A stretch of DNA of 64,000 nt from Stutzerimonas stutzeri. Its GTDB lineage: Bacteria > Pseudomonadota > Gammaproteobacteria > Pseudomonadales > Pseudomonadaceae. Below the pieces are notes generated by a model that did not search any database, was not told the DNA's origin, and saw only the letters and a list, made by a program, of their open reading frames with translations. The stretch is taken from positions 1-64,000 of the forward strand of contig NZ_JAMOIE010000003.1 of assembly GCF_024448935.1 (NCBI RefSeq), read 5' to 3'. The position numbers were made by a program, and so were the translations under genes. Of the stretch, positions 36,995-45,896 are shown piece after piece (position 1 is the first letter of the stretch; each line of letters begins with the position of its first letter).

Positions 36995-37845
36995 TACACC
37001 GCCTTGGTTACGGTCAGCCCGGAGCGACGCAGCGCCAGCGCCAGCGCGTCGGCAAGAGAAGCCTTGGTGACGATGCCCTGAAGGTCGAGGCCCAGGTGCA
37101 CGATAGTCTGCGCGATCTGCGGACGTACTCCGCTGATGATGCAGTCAGCGCCCATCAGGCGGATCGCAGTAACGGTTTTCAGGAGGTGCTGCGCCACCAG
37201 TGTGTCCACGGTTGGCACGCCGGTGATGTCGATGATGGCAATTTCGGAACCGGTATCGACGATGCGCTGCAGCAGCGACTCCATCACCACCTGGGTGCGT
37301 TGCGAGTCGAGGGTGCCGATCATTGGCAGCGCAAGGACGCCATCCCACAGCTTGACCACAGGCGTGGACAGCTCGAGCAGCTCTTCCTGCTGGCGCTTGA
37401 TGACCGCTTCCCGGGATTTCTGGAAGGTGCGCACCGTGTGCAGGCCGAGTTGGTCGATCAGCTCGGACAGCGCCCAAAGTTGCTCGGCCAGCATCCCTGG
37501 CTCATCGGCGTATTCGGTCTGCAACAGCGGCAGCAACGGACGCTTGAAGGAGAAGATGAAGCCAGCGGTTTGCTGCGAATCGAACCCCAGCAGGACGCGG
37601 CTGTGGGACAGCTGCTCGAGGAACAGGCGCATCTCTTGCCAGTTTCCCGCCCGCAGATCAGTGGATTCAGCCTGGCCAGCGCCTTCGATCAGCAAACGGA
37701 TGAAGTCGGCAGTCTGCTGGCGAAACTCTTCGATCTTGACGTTGCGGTACAGGCCGCTGCCTTCGAGTTCGCGGGTCCAGCTGTCGAGCAGCTCGTGCTC
37801 TTTCCTGGCGATTACGTTGAATGTGCGTTGTAGCAATGAGGCCAT
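36994..37845 (-). CDS. rsbR: stressosome co-antagonist RsbR with RsbRD-type sensor domain
   Basis: A 283-residue protein: N-terminal all-helical sensor (about residues 1-155; FNVIARKEHELLDSWTRELE, RVLLGFDSQQTAGFIFSFKR) of the RsbRD_N kind and a C-terminal STAS domain (about 162-275; VLALPMIGTLDSQRTQVVME, IIDITGVPTVDTLVAQHLLK). The two phosphorylation positions keep their 34-residue spacing: Thr215 equals Bacillus Thr205, while the Thr171 position is Ser181. The start at 37845 gives the family N-terminus. First gene of the operon. The signal it senses is unknown. Confidence 0.88.
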   Translation of the reverse strand: MASLLQRTFNVIARKEHELLDSWTRELEGSGLYRNVKIEEFRQQTADFIRLLIEGAGQAESTDLRAGNWQEMRLFLEQLSHSRVLLGFDSQQTAGFIFSFKRPLLPLLQTEYADEPGMLAEQLWALSELIDQLGLHTVRTFQKSREAVIKRQQEELLELSTPVVKLWDGVLALPMIGTLDSQRTQVVMESLLQRIVDTGSEIAIIDITGVPTVDTLVAQHLLKTVTAIRLMGADCIISGVRPQIAQTIVHLGLDLQGIVTKASLADALALALRRSGLTVTKAV

Positions 37846-38194
37846 GGGCGGGTCCTTGAGGGAGGTGCAGCGATTGTCGAGTTGGATCCGAATTGCTGAC
37901 GGGCGTTCCGGTAGGGAACTACTTCTATCCGATACGCAGCCAGACAGCACGAATTCTTTAGCAAGCTGCAGAACGGAACGAGTCGAGTAACCAACCACAC
38001 CCAACTTGGCAGTGAAGCGCGGCGGGGACCTGCCGCATTGCGCGTGGCCGCCCCGCAGTGCTGGTCATTCCGACGGGCAAGTGGGTGCCGAACGAAGCGT
38101 GCCGGTAGCGCGCGTATGGCCCAGCAGGCTTCAGTCACTGGGCCGGTCTGAGTCTGAGCGGGTTACGGAACCGAGCTGAGCCCGGATCATAGCA
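37846..38194. other. intergenic region upstream of rsbR
   Basis: About 350 bases, presumably holding the minus-strand promoter of the stressosome operon and the 3' end of the SH3-protein gene. No clear promoter or operator was identified. A sigma-54-like element near 38078-38091 has the wrong spacing. Confidence 0.35.
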
Positions 38195-38872
38195 TCAGAA
38201 CCAGCGATCGTTGCGCTTGCGGCCACGGGTCATGGCTGGAAGGATCAGCCCGACCAGCAGCCCTGCGCCGGCGATACTGCCGCCGTAGACCATGTAGCGC
38301 ATCAACACCTGATTGTTTTCGTCGCCTAACCGCGCCTGGGCGTCACGCAATTCCGATTCGGTAGCGGTGAGGGCTTCATCCAGGGCCAGGCGGCGTGCTT
38401 CCAGTTCATCGATCAGCGCCTTGCGTGAATCCAGGGTCTCTTGCATGCCCTGCACGCGCGTCTTCCAGGAGTCATCGATGGTTTTCAGTTCTTCGCTGAG
38501 CTCGGTAACCCGTTGCTCGAGTTGCGGCAGGCGCTCGGCCTGGCCAGGGACTTCCTGCAGGTCGCTGCTGCGGATCCAGACACGATCGCCGTTCTCACCG
38601 CGAACCTGGCTGTAGTCTCCGCTGGTATCCAGCAGCTCGACCTTCTGACCGGAGGTGAGGCTGCCAACGATGCGATAGCCGTCGGTGGGCCCGCTGCGGA
38701 CATAGGTGCTCAAGGTGTCGCTGACCCAGCGGTCGTTGCCCGCCTCTTGAGCGTGGGCTGGCGTGATGACCGCCAGCAGCGTACCCACCAGGCCGGCGCT
38801 AAAGGCGCGGCGTTGAGTAGCGGACCAGCAAATACGGGATAAAAGTGCAACGAGATGACGTGATAGGGGCAT
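38195..38872 (-). CDS. SH3-domain membrane protein (TIGR04211/YgiM type)
   Basis: A 225-residue envelope protein: signal peptide (cleavage near AHA-QEAGN), bacterial SH3 domain (about residues 45-105; DTLSTYVRSGPTDGYRIVGS, WIRSSDLQEVPG), a long coiled coil (about 110-190) and a C-terminal transmembrane helix followed by basic residues (AGAGLLVGLILPAMTRGRKR). This is the TIGR04211 architecture. The start at 38872 gives a proper signal-peptide n-region. Function unknown, envelope-associated. Confidence 0.85.
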   Translation of the reverse strand: MPLSRHLVALLSRICWSATQRRAFSAGLVGTLLAVITPAHAQEAGNDRWVSDTLSTYVRSGPTDGYRIVGSLTSGQKVELLDTSGDYSQVRGENGDRVWIRSSDLQEVPGQAERLPQLEQRVTELSEELKTIDDSWKTRVQGMQETLDSRKALIDELEARRLALDEALTATESELRDAQARLGDENNQVLMRYMVYGGSIAGAGLLVGLILPAMTRGRKRNDRWF

Positions 38873-39370
38873 GAGTAATGTTCGCGCTGGCAAAAATGGA
38901 GGCCCTGATGAACGGGCCGAACATAAGCGGAGTTCCGGGCTGGCGAGGTGCGCCAGCAGCGCGTTTCGACAAGTCGAACAGTAGGCGCCGGATGTGCCGA
39001 TCGTAAGCGGGAGGATGCTTTCTCCCTGGGTTGGGCCAGTGACCCCGTAGTCCTGCAGACTGCACTGACTGCGCGCAGCCATCAGGGTTCATTAAATTTT
39101 CATGATTCTGTGGCAGGGCTGGGTGGTGTGGAACGAGGATCGAATCCGAGCTCCCGCTGCGAAGGTAGCTGCGGACGGGCCGCCGTGCTTCTCACTGAGC
39201 GGATCATAAAAGAAAGGAGCGCCGCTCTACAGCAGTACAATCACTGCTGTTGGCGAGGTTTTTTCCGTGGGCAACGCTGCAGCGATCGCGCGTCGGCTGA
39301 TCGGCGGGGCGAATTTGCGAACGCGCCCGGACTCCAAGCAATACAAGCATTAGCTGGAGGTGACCCGACA
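38873..39370. other. intergenic region
   Basis: About 500 bases between divergent genes. A small hairpin (GCTGGCGAGGTGCGCCAGC, 38940-38958) and an AT-rich patch (TTCATTAAATTTTCATGATT, 39088-39107) are visible. No gene is supported. Confidence 0.4.
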
Positions 39371-39697
39371 ATGGAATCGTCCAACCCCTCGGTGACCGCG
39401 CTGCAGCAAGCGCAGGACATCACGTCGCGCTGGGCCGACGGCGAGCTGGGCGCCGACGAAGCGCAGCATGCGCTCAAATCGGTCTTCGATCACTGGCAGC
39501 CCGCTGATGCCACGACCGAGATCGAGCAGATTGCGCAAGCCTCGCTGGCGGCGGCGCGTATCGCCTTTCAGGACTGGCAACAGCGTGGCGAGAATTGCGA
39601 GGAGCTGGTGACCCAACTGCGCTGGATTCTCGATCCGTCGAAGGACGGCGTCACCGATCCCGCGCTTAACGTGTACGCGCCACATCGCTCCGAGTGA
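39371..39697 (+). CDS. hypothetical protein (108 aa)
   Basis: A soluble acidic, mainly helical protein starting MESSNPSVTALQQAQDITSR. It has a strong ribosome site (GGAGGTGA, about nine bases upstream). No recognised family. Ends ten bases before the convergent kinase gene. Confidence 0.65.
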   Translation: MESSNPSVTALQQAQDITSRWADGELGADEAQHALKSVFDHWQPADATTEIEQIAQASLAAARIAFQDWQQRGENCEELVTQLRWILDPSKDGVTDPALNVYAPHRSE

Positions 39698-39706
39698 GGC
39701 GGTTGC

Positions 39707-41428
39707 TTAACGAACCAGCAGCACGATCAGGGTAATGGCCAGCGCCAAAGACACGCCTTTCCAGAACAGCACCGGGTTGCGCTCCAGAAGGGGCGGGCGC
39801 GCCTTGTTCAGAAAAGCCTGGTTCGGCTGGCGCAGCTCGAAGACGAACTCCGACAGGTCTTCATAGCGTTTGTAAGGGTCCGGATGCAGCGCCTTGCGCA
39901 GTACGTCATCAATCCACGCCGGCACGCCGCGATCGCGTTCGCGGATCGGTTGATAGCTGAGCTTGTTCTGCGCCGCACGGGTGCGGCAACTGGCAACTTG
40001 AGTACCGTAGGGCAGGGCACCGGTCAGCATCTGGTAAGTGATCACCGCCAGCGAAAACAGGTCGGATCGGGTGCTGCCACCTTCGCCCAAAAAGTATTCC
40101 GGCGCCGTGTACTGGGCAGTGCCCAACAGCTCGTTGCGCTCGATCGGCGAAGCCACTTCCATGATGCCGGCAACGCGAGTGGAGCCGAAGTCGATGATTT
40201 TCACCGTGCCGGTGGCGTCGATCATGATGTTGGCCGGGCGCAGATCCTGATGCAGCATTTCCAGCCGGTGAAAGGCGCGAACGCCCTTGGCGATTTGCTC
40301 GACGATGCCCCGCACGGTTTCCAGATCCGGGCGGGGATTGTCGATCATCCATTGCGCCAGCGTCTGGCCTTCGATGTATTCGCTGACGCTGTACAGGTAG
40401 TTGCGCTTGCGGGTCTGCAAGCAGGGCTTGGCCACATGCGCGCTGTTGATGCGTCGCGCCACCCAGTCTTCCGTGAGAAACCGCTCCAGGTACTGCACGT
40501 CTCGTTGCAGGTCCATCGACGGCGTCTTGATGATCACCGGCGCTTGGGTTTCATCATCAGTGGCGAGATACACATGGCTGCGGCTGCTGGCGTGTACCTC
40601 GCGCACGATGGTGTAGCCGTCGAATGCCGCGCGTGCCTCGAGCATGGGCGGCAAGGGCAGCTCGGTCAGCTGCTGGTAAAGCTCGTCGGCCTCCTGCAAT
40701 GGAAGCGCGTCGATGCGCAGGATCTGTACCGTGAGGTTGTCGTCGCTGCCCTGTTCCAGGGCCTGTTCGATGATGGCTCGTGCGGCGGAGTCCAGGTCGT
40801 CAGGATGGTGCGCGATGGCGCCGAGCATCGACGCCGCGCTGATGTACTCGTAGACGCCATCGGTGGCGAGAATGAAGATATCGCCGACATCGACAGGCTC
40901 GGCGCGGTAGTCCATATCCAGCTGCGGGTGGATGCCCAGCGCCCGGCTCAGGTAGCTCTTGTCTTCCGAGATCCATAGGCGGTGGTCCTTGGTCAGTTGC
41001 TCAAGCGCAGTGCCCTGGACGCGGTAGATGCGCGAATCGCCCGCATGAAAGAGGTGCGCCGTGGTCGATTTGATGACCATCGCGCTGAAGGTGCAGACGT
41101 AGCCACGATCCGGGTCGAAGCGATAGGGGCTCTGCTGGCCTTGCGCATGCAGCCAGGAATTGGTTGCCATCAGCACCCGCTGCGCCGAGGTCTTCACCGA
41201 CCAGGCATCGGAGGTGCAATAGTAGTCGGCGAAGAAACCGGTAACCGCGGATTCGCTGGCGATATGGCTGACGGCGCTGCTGCTGATGCCATCCGCCAGG
41301 GCAATGGCGATGCCCTTGCTGCTCAGTTGCGGCTCCTTGGGAATGTAGACGCCGTGGAAATCCTGGTTGGTTTTCTTTACGCCCTTGTCGGTGTGTTGGC
41401 CCACCGAGACCTTCAGATGGCTGGTCAT
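39707..41428 (-). CDS. PP2C phosphatase / serine-threonine kinase fusion
   Basis: A 573-residue bifunctional protein. N-terminal PP2C domain (about residues 1-245; TNQDFHGVYI, ALADGISSSAVSHIASESAV, FHAGDSRIYRV, GSDDNLTVQILRI); protein kinase domain (about 270-530; Lys in VIIKTPS, catalytic loop MLHQDLRPANIMID with HQD for HRD, IIDFGS, APEYFLGEGGSTRSDLFSLA); one C-terminal transmembrane helix. P. aeruginosa has the same kind of gene beside nirBD, where it is thought to link to nitrate/nitrite assimilation. Start at 41428 fits the PP2C N-terminus. Confidence 0.88.
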   Translation of the reverse strand: MTSHLKVSVGQHTDKGVKKTNQDFHGVYIPKEPQLSSKGIAIALADGISSSAVSHIASESAVTGFFADYYCTSDAWSVKTSAQRVLMATNSWLHAQGQQSPYRFDPDRGYVCTFSAMVIKSTTAHLFHAGDSRIYRVQGTALEQLTKDHRLWISEDKSYLSRALGIHPQLDMDYRAEPVDVGDIFILATDGVYEYISAASMLGAIAHHPDDLDSAARAIIEQALEQGSDDNLTVQILRIDALPLQEADELYQQLTELPLPPMLEARAAFDGYTIVREVHASSRSHVYLATDDETQAPVIIKTPSMDLQRDVQYLERFLTEDWVARRINSAHVAKPCLQTRKRNYLYSVSEYIEGQTLAQWMIDNPRPDLETVRGIVEQIAKGVRAFHRLEMLHQDLRPANIMIDATGTVKIIDFGSTRVAGIMEVASPIERNELLGTAQYTAPEYFLGEGGSTRSDLFSLAVITYQMLTGALPYGTQVASCRTRAAQNKLSYQPIRERDRGVPAWIDDVLRKALHPDPYKRYEDLSEFVFELRQPNQAFLNKARPPLLERNPVLFWKGVSLALAITLIVLLVR

Positions 41429-41533
41429 TTGCTCATGAGATCGGTAGCGCCTGAAGAGTTCCGTTTGCGGCGAGGCGCGAAGGGTCGTTGTGTTTTTGCT
41501 GGCGTTGCTTAACCCGTTCCGCATAGCCCCTGA

Positions 41534-41697
41534 TCGCCAGCAAGCTGGCTCCTACAATTTGTCACAGCAACGCCTCGCGCTCCCGACTGCACCAAGCAGC
41601 GGGTATCCAGCGCACTCGCTCCGGCCCTCGTCTCTGTTCCGGGTTGCGTTACCGCTGGCTAGCTCTCGCAGGAGCGTAGGAGCCAGCTTGCTGGCGA
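41534..41697. repeat. inverted pair of REP elements
   Basis: TCGCCAGCAAGCTGGCTCC at 41534 onward and its reverse complement GTAGGAGCCAGCTTGCTGG at 41676-41697 face each other about 120 bases apart, like a REP doublet. It lies between the kinase and nirC genes and could affect mRNA stability or termination. Confidence 0.7.
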
Positions 41698-41725
41698 TGC
41701 TGTTGGATGTCGCTCGATTGTCGTC

Positions 41726-42541
41726 TCAGCGTACCAACGCGCGCTTCGGTGCGGTCCGGACGTGGGTGGTGTAGAGCGTCAGGCCGGTGAAGGCCAGGCC
41801 ACCGACCAGGTTGCCCAGCGCCGTGGGGATTTCGTTCCAGATCATGTAATCCAGGATCGAAAAGTCGCCGCCCATGATCATCGCCGAGGGGAACAGAAAC
41901 ATGTTCACCACCGAGTGCTCGAAGCCCATGAAGAAGAACAGCATGATCGGCATCCACATGGCGATGGCCTTGCCGCTGACCGTTGTGGAGATCATCGCGC
42001 CGACCACGCCCATCGAGACCATCCAGTTGCACAGCATGCCGCGCAGGAAGATGGTGGCCCAGCCGGCCGCACCGAACTCGGCATAACCCAGGGTGCGTGC
42101 TTCACCAATGCTGGAGATCTTGACACCGACCGGGCCCGGATCGGTGGAGAAGCCCATGGTGAAAACGAAGGCCATCATGAAGGCGACCAGCAGCGCGCCG
42201 CCGAAATTACCTAGAAATACCAGCCCCCAGTTGCGCAACACGCCGCCCGTGGTCACGCCCGGCCGCTTGTCCAGCAGCGCCAACGGGGTCAGGACAAAGA
42301 CGCCGGTAAGCAGGTCGAACCCCATCAAATAGAGCATGATAAAGCCGACCGGAAACAGCATGGCGCCCACCAGCGGCGAGCCCGTCTGCACGGTGACGGT
42401 GACGGCAAAGACGGCGGCCAGGGCCAGGATCGCACCGGCCATGAAGGCGCGGATCAATGTGTCGCGAGTGGACATGAAAACCTTGGACTCACCCGAGTCG
42501 ACCATCTTGGTGACGAATTCCGAAGGAACGAGATAGGACAT
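41726..42541 (-). CDS. formate/nitrite channel (NirC/FocA family)
   Basis: A 271-residue inner-membrane channel protein with six helices: SYLVPSEFVTKMVDSGESKV, VGAMLFPVGFIMLYLMGFDL, LRNWGLVFLGNFGGAL, LRGMLCNWMVSMGVVGAMIS, FFFMGFEHSVVNMFLFPSAM. The context beside nirBD and not pyruvate-formate lyase argues for nitrite. It occupies the place where P. aeruginosa carries the nitrate transporter nasA. Confidence 0.88.
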   Translation of the reverse strand: MSYLVPSEFVTKMVDSGESKVFMSTRDTLIRAFMAGAILALAAVFAVTVTVQTGSPLVGAMLFPVGFIMLYLMGFDLLTGVFVLTPLALLDKRPGVTTGGVLRNWGLVFLGNFGGALLVAFMMAFVFTMGFSTDPGPVGVKISSIGEARTLGYAEFGAAGWATIFLRGMLCNWMVSMGVVGAMISTTVSGKAIAMWMPIMLFFFMGFEHSVVNMFLFPSAMIMGGDFSILDYMIWNEIPTALGNLVGGLAFTGLTLYTTHVRTAPKRALVR

Positions 42542-42560
42542 TTTTCGATTCTCAGTGTGT

Positions 42561-42665
42561 GTTGGCCGATGATTTCGGCCTTACAGATCCGAATGAGCGC
42601 TTGCGCAGGGCCGGTCTTGTTCGGCCGTCTGCCGCGCTGTTGGTCGAATGAATTCGGCCCTACAA
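42561..42665. repeat. cluster of REP-like palindromes
   Basis: A first copy at 42561-42587 (GGCCGATGATTTCGGCC core), a middle GCCGGTCTTGTTCGGCC near 42610, and a third at 42640-42665 (GGTCGAATGAATTCGGCCC). All share the family ending ...CGGCC(C/T)TACA. They fill the gap between nirD and nirC. Confidence 0.6.
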
Positions 42666-42667
42666 AT

Positions 42668-43054
42668 TCATGCCCCGCCGGTTGGCGCGATTTCCACCGC
42701 GTCGCCCTTGAGGCGCACGGGCCAGACCTGCAATTGCTGTTCCGGGTATTCCAGGCAGCTGCCGTCAGCCAGGCGGAAGTGCTGCTTGTACAGCGGTGAG
42801 GCGATCACCAGGTCGCCCTTGAACTGCCCCAGGATGCCGCGGCCGATGACGTTGGCGCCGGATTTAGGGTCCTTGTTGGCGATGGCGAAGACCTGCTCGC
42901 CGGTCTCGGTTTCCTGCAGGTGAAACAGTGCGACCTGCTCACCCTCGAACCAGGCGACCACGCCTGAGTTGGCCACCAGATCGCGACGGCTGCACAGCGC
43001 CCGCCAGCTGACGGTCTCACTGGGTTGCACGCGTACGGCGTTGGGCTGGCTCAT
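42668..43054 (-). CDS. nirD: assimilatory nitrite reductase small subunit
   Basis: A 128-residue Rieske-fold small subunit of NADH-dependent nitrite reductase (VSWRALCSRRDLVANSGVVA, GRGILGQFKGDLVIASPLYK, QHFRLADGSCLEYPEQQL). As in other NirD proteins the 2Fe-2S ligands of true Rieske proteins are largely absent. It overlaps the nirB stop by one base (TGATG). Confidence 0.9.
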   Translation of the reverse strand: MSQPNAVRVQPSETVSWRALCSRRDLVANSGVVAWFEGEQVALFHLQETETGEQVFAIANKDPKSGANVIGRGILGQFKGDLVIASPLYKQHFRLADGSCLEYPEQQLQVWPVRLKGDAVEIAPTGGA

Positions 43055-45612
43055 CAGAGCACCTCCTCGGTGACGGGAATCAGGTGAAGTTCGTGTGCAT
43101 GTGCTGGACGGCGCTGGCCGCGTTCCCTGACGAAGTGAATGTCCGGGTCGCCGCGCTGGTCGTTGACGAAGGTGCGGAAGCGCTTGAGTTTTTCCGGGTC
43201 CTTGATGGCGTTGGCCCACTCGCATTGGTAGCGATCGACCACCAGCTGCATCTGCGCTTCCAGCTCGGCGGCGAGGTTCAGGCTGTCGTCGATGATCACT
43301 TCCTTGAGGTAGTCGAGGCCGCCTTCGAGGGATTCGCGCCACACCGAGGTGCGTTGCAGCTTGTCCGCGGTGCGGATGTAGAACATCAGGAAGCGGTCGA
43401 TGGTGCGGATCAGCGTTTCGTCATCGAGGTCGGTGGCGAACAGCTCGGCGTGACGTGGGCGCATGCCGCCGTTGCCGGCGACATAGAGGTTCCAGCCGTT
43501 CTCGGTGGCGATCACGCCGATGTCCTTGCTTTGCGCCTCAGCGCATTCGCGGGTACAGCCGGAGACGCCGAACTTGATCTTGTGTGGCGAGCGCAGGCCC
43601 TTGTAGCGATCCTCCAGGCGCAGCGCCATGCCGACACTGTCCTGCACGCCGTAGCGGCACCAGGTGCTGCCGACACAGGATTTCACCGTGCGCAGGGATT
43701 TGCCGTAAGCATGTCCGGTTTCGAAACCGGCCTCGATCAGCTCGCCCCAGATGTCTGGCAGCTCGTGCAGCTGGGCACCGAACAGGTCGATGCGCTGGCC
43801 GCCGGTGATCTTGGTGTAGAGGTCATATTTCTTCGCGACGGCACCCAGGGCGATCAGCTTGTCCGGGGTGATCTCACCGCCGGCGATGCGCGGCACCACC
43901 GAATAGGTGCCGTTCTTCTGCATGTTCGCCATGAAGGTGTCGTTGGTGTCCTGCAGCGGGATCAGCCCCGGATCAGTGATCGCCTGGTTCCAGCAGGAGG
44001 CGAGGATCGAGCCCACCGCCGGCTTGCAGATGTCGCAACCGGTGTGCCCGCGGCCGTGCTTGGCCAGCAGCTCGTTGAAACTGATGATGCCCTCGACGCG
44101 GACGATGCCGTAGAGCTCCTGGCGGGTGTGAGCGAAGTGTTCGCACAGGCTCTTGTCGACTGCCACGCCACGGGCGGTCAGCTCGTGCTCGAACACCTGC
44201 TTGAGCAGCGCGCTGCACCCGCCGCAGCCGGTCCCGGCCTTGGTTGCGGCCTTGAGTTCACCGAGGTCGGTGATGCCGGCATCGATCTGGCAGCACACTG
44301 CGCCCTTGGTGACGTTGTGGCAGGAGCAAATGGTCGCGGTGTCAGGCAGTGCATCGGCGCCCAGCGTCGGTGTGCCATCGGCCAGCGGCAGGATCAGAGA
44401 GGACGGGTCGGCCGGCAGCTTGATGCCGTTCTGCGCGTATTGCAGCAGGGTGTCGTAATAGCTGTTATCGCCGATCAGCACCGCGCCGATGACGCGCTTG
44501 CCATCTTCGGACAGCACCAGGCGGCGGTAACTGGCGTTGGCTTCGTCGATGAAGCGATAACTCTTGGCGCCGGGTGTGGCGGCGTGGGCATCGCCGATGG
44601 AGCCGACGTCGACGCCGAGCAGCTTGAGCTTGGTCGACATGTCAGCGCCGCTGAAGGGCTGGTGCGGCTCGCCGCAGAGCAGGGCGGCCAGGTTGCGCGC
44701 CATGCTGTAGCCGGGCGCGACCAGGCCGAAAACCATGCCGTTCCAGGAGGCGCACTCGCCGATGGCGAAGATTGCCGGGTCGCTGGTGCGGTAGTCGGCA
44801 TCGATCACGATGCCCCCGCGCGGTGCGATGTTCAGTTCGGCGCTGCGGGCCAGCGCATCCTGCGGGCGGATACCGGCAGAAAATACGATCAGATCGGTTT
44901 CCAGATGGTCGCCATCGTTGAAGTTCATCCGGTAGGCGTATTCCTCACCGATGACGATTTCCTGCGTGGCGCGGGACAGATGCACGCCGACGCCCAGCGC
45001 TTCGATGCGGGCCTTGAGCGCCTTGCCGCCTTCCTCGTCCAACTGCACCGGCATCAGGCGTGGGGCGAACTCGACCACATGGGCTTCGAGGCCGAGCGAT
45101 TTGAGTGCATTGGCCGCTTCCAGGCCGAGCAGTCCGCCACCGACCACCACGCCGCGCTTGGCGTTACTGGCGGCGGCGCGGATGGCATCGAGATCATCCA
45201 GGGTGCGGTAGACCAGGCGTGAGTTGCCTTCGGCGCCGGGAATCGGCGGTACGAAGGGGTAGGAACCGGTGGCCAGGATCAGCTTGTCGTACGCCTGACG
45301 GCCCTCGCGGGTAACCACTTCCTTGCGTTCACGGTCGATTTGCAACACCTGCACGCCAAGGTGCATGTGCACGCCGTGGGCGGCGTAATAGTCGGCATCG
45401 CAGATGGCCAGTGAGTCGGCATCACGGCCGCCGAAGTATTCGGACAGGTGTACGCGGTCATAGGCGCGCTGAGGCTCTTCGCCGTACACGTGCAACTGGT
45501 AATGGCCCAGTGCGCCGCGCTCGATCAGCTGCTCGACGCAGTGATGCCCCACCATCCCATTGCCAACGACGATCAGCGTTTCGCTCTTGAGCGGGGTAAC
45601 GATTGCGTTCAT
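43054..45612 (-). CDS. nirB: assimilatory nitrite reductase large subunit
   Basis: An 852-residue cytoplasmic enzyme reducing nitrite to ammonium with NAD(P)H. It has FAD/NAD(P) Rossmann domains (VVGNGMVGHHCVEQLI; GVVVGGGLLGLEAANALKSL), BFD-like 2Fe-2S region (ATICSCHNVTKGAVCCQIDA, GTGCGGCSALLKQ) and a C-terminal siroheme/4Fe-4S domain with CVGSTWCRYG and KIKFGVSGCTRECAEAQS. The start at 45612 (MNAIVTPLKSETLIVVG) avoids a family-unlike extension; GGAGGACC lies upstream. Its leader carries a terminator and sigma-54 promoter. Confidence 0.94.
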   Translation of the reverse strand: MNAIVTPLKSETLIVVGNGMVGHHCVEQLIERGALGHYQLHVYGEEPQRAYDRVHLSEYFGGRDADSLAICDADYYAAHGVHMHLGVQVLQIDRERKEVVTREGRQAYDKLILATGSYPFVPPIPGAEGNSRLVYRTLDDLDAIRAAASNAKRGVVVGGGLLGLEAANALKSLGLEAHVVEFAPRLMPVQLDEEGGKALKARIEALGVGVHLSRATQEIVIGEEYAYRMNFNDGDHLETDLIVFSAGIRPQDALARSAELNIAPRGGIVIDADYRTSDPAIFAIGECASWNGMVFGLVAPGYSMARNLAALLCGEPHQPFSGADMSTKLKLLGVDVGSIGDAHAATPGAKSYRFIDEANASYRRLVLSEDGKRVIGAVLIGDNSYYDTLLQYAQNGIKLPADPSSLILPLADGTPTLGADALPDTATICSCHNVTKGAVCCQIDAGITDLGELKAATKAGTGCGGCSALLKQVFEHELTARGVAVDKSLCEHFAHTRQELYGIVRVEGIISFNELLAKHGRGHTGCDICKPAVGSILASCWNQAITDPGLIPLQDTNDTFMANMQKNGTYSVVPRIAGGEITPDKLIALGAVAKKYDLYTKITGGQRIDLFGAQLHELPDIWGELIEAGFETGHAYGKSLRTVKSCVGSTWCRYGVQDSVGMALRLEDRYKGLRSPHKIKFGVSGCTRECAEAQSKDIGVIATENGWNLYVAGNGGMRPRHAELFATDLDDETLIRTIDRFLMFYIRTADKLQRTSVWRESLEGGLDYLKEVIIDDSLNLAAELEAQMQLVVDRYQCEWANAIKDPEKLKRFRTFVNDQRGDPDIHFVRERGQRRPAHAHELHLIPVTEEVL

Positions 45613-45650
45613 GCCTGGTCCTCCGTCGAAGCCGTTTGCGGCGTCGTCGT

Positions 45651-45700
45651 ACAAAAAAACAAAAAAGGCGCCTGGAGCTGGCGGGCAGCTCCAGGCGCCT
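45651..45700 (-). terminator. leader terminator of nirBD (probable attenuator)
   Basis: On the minus strand a 14-base stem (AGGCGCCTGGAGCT / AGCTCCAGGCGCCT) with a seven-base loop is followed by a U-rich tract (TTTTTTGTTTTTTT). It lies between the sigma-54 promoter and the nirB start, so it must be read through for expression. This is the arrangement of nas/nir leaders controlled by the ANTAR-family antiterminator NasT. No nasT gene is in the window. Confidence 0.85.
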
Positions 45701-45839
45701 TTGCCTGGTATCAGGATCTGTGGGGGTGCTGTGCGAGCGACGTTGCCCGATGCATCCGTCCCGTGCCATGCGTGGCTGATGGTCTTCGTTGACCGCGGGA
45801 GACGCTGCCGAATCGGACGGCAGGCTTTGCATAGGCCAT

Positions 45840-45856
45840 AGCAGGTTGCGTGCCAG
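45840..45856 (-). promoter_or_regulatory. sigma-54 promoter for nirBD
   Basis: Minus-strand TGGCAC-GCAAC-CTGCT, with GG and GC ten bases apart. Predicted start near 45829 gives a leader of about 215 bases containing the terminator. It points to NtrC nitrogen control. Confidence 0.7.
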
Positions 45857-45896
45857 CGACCTTAAAGCAGGGCGTGAGGGCGGAGCTGCACGGGGT

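Noticed and set aside
38078-38092. Sigma-54-like element (minus strand GGCACCCACTTGC) upstream of the stressosome operon
   Set aside because: The spacing between GG and GC is nine instead of ten bases, which sigma-54 does not normally tolerate.
39135-39160. tRNA T-arm-like string (GGATCGAATCC)
   Set aside because: No acceptor stem, anticodon arm or D-arm can be formed around it.
43084-45222. Long open frame of 712 codons on the plus strand
   Set aside because: It is the antisense of nirB, which has complete family motifs; high G+C makes long antisense frames common.
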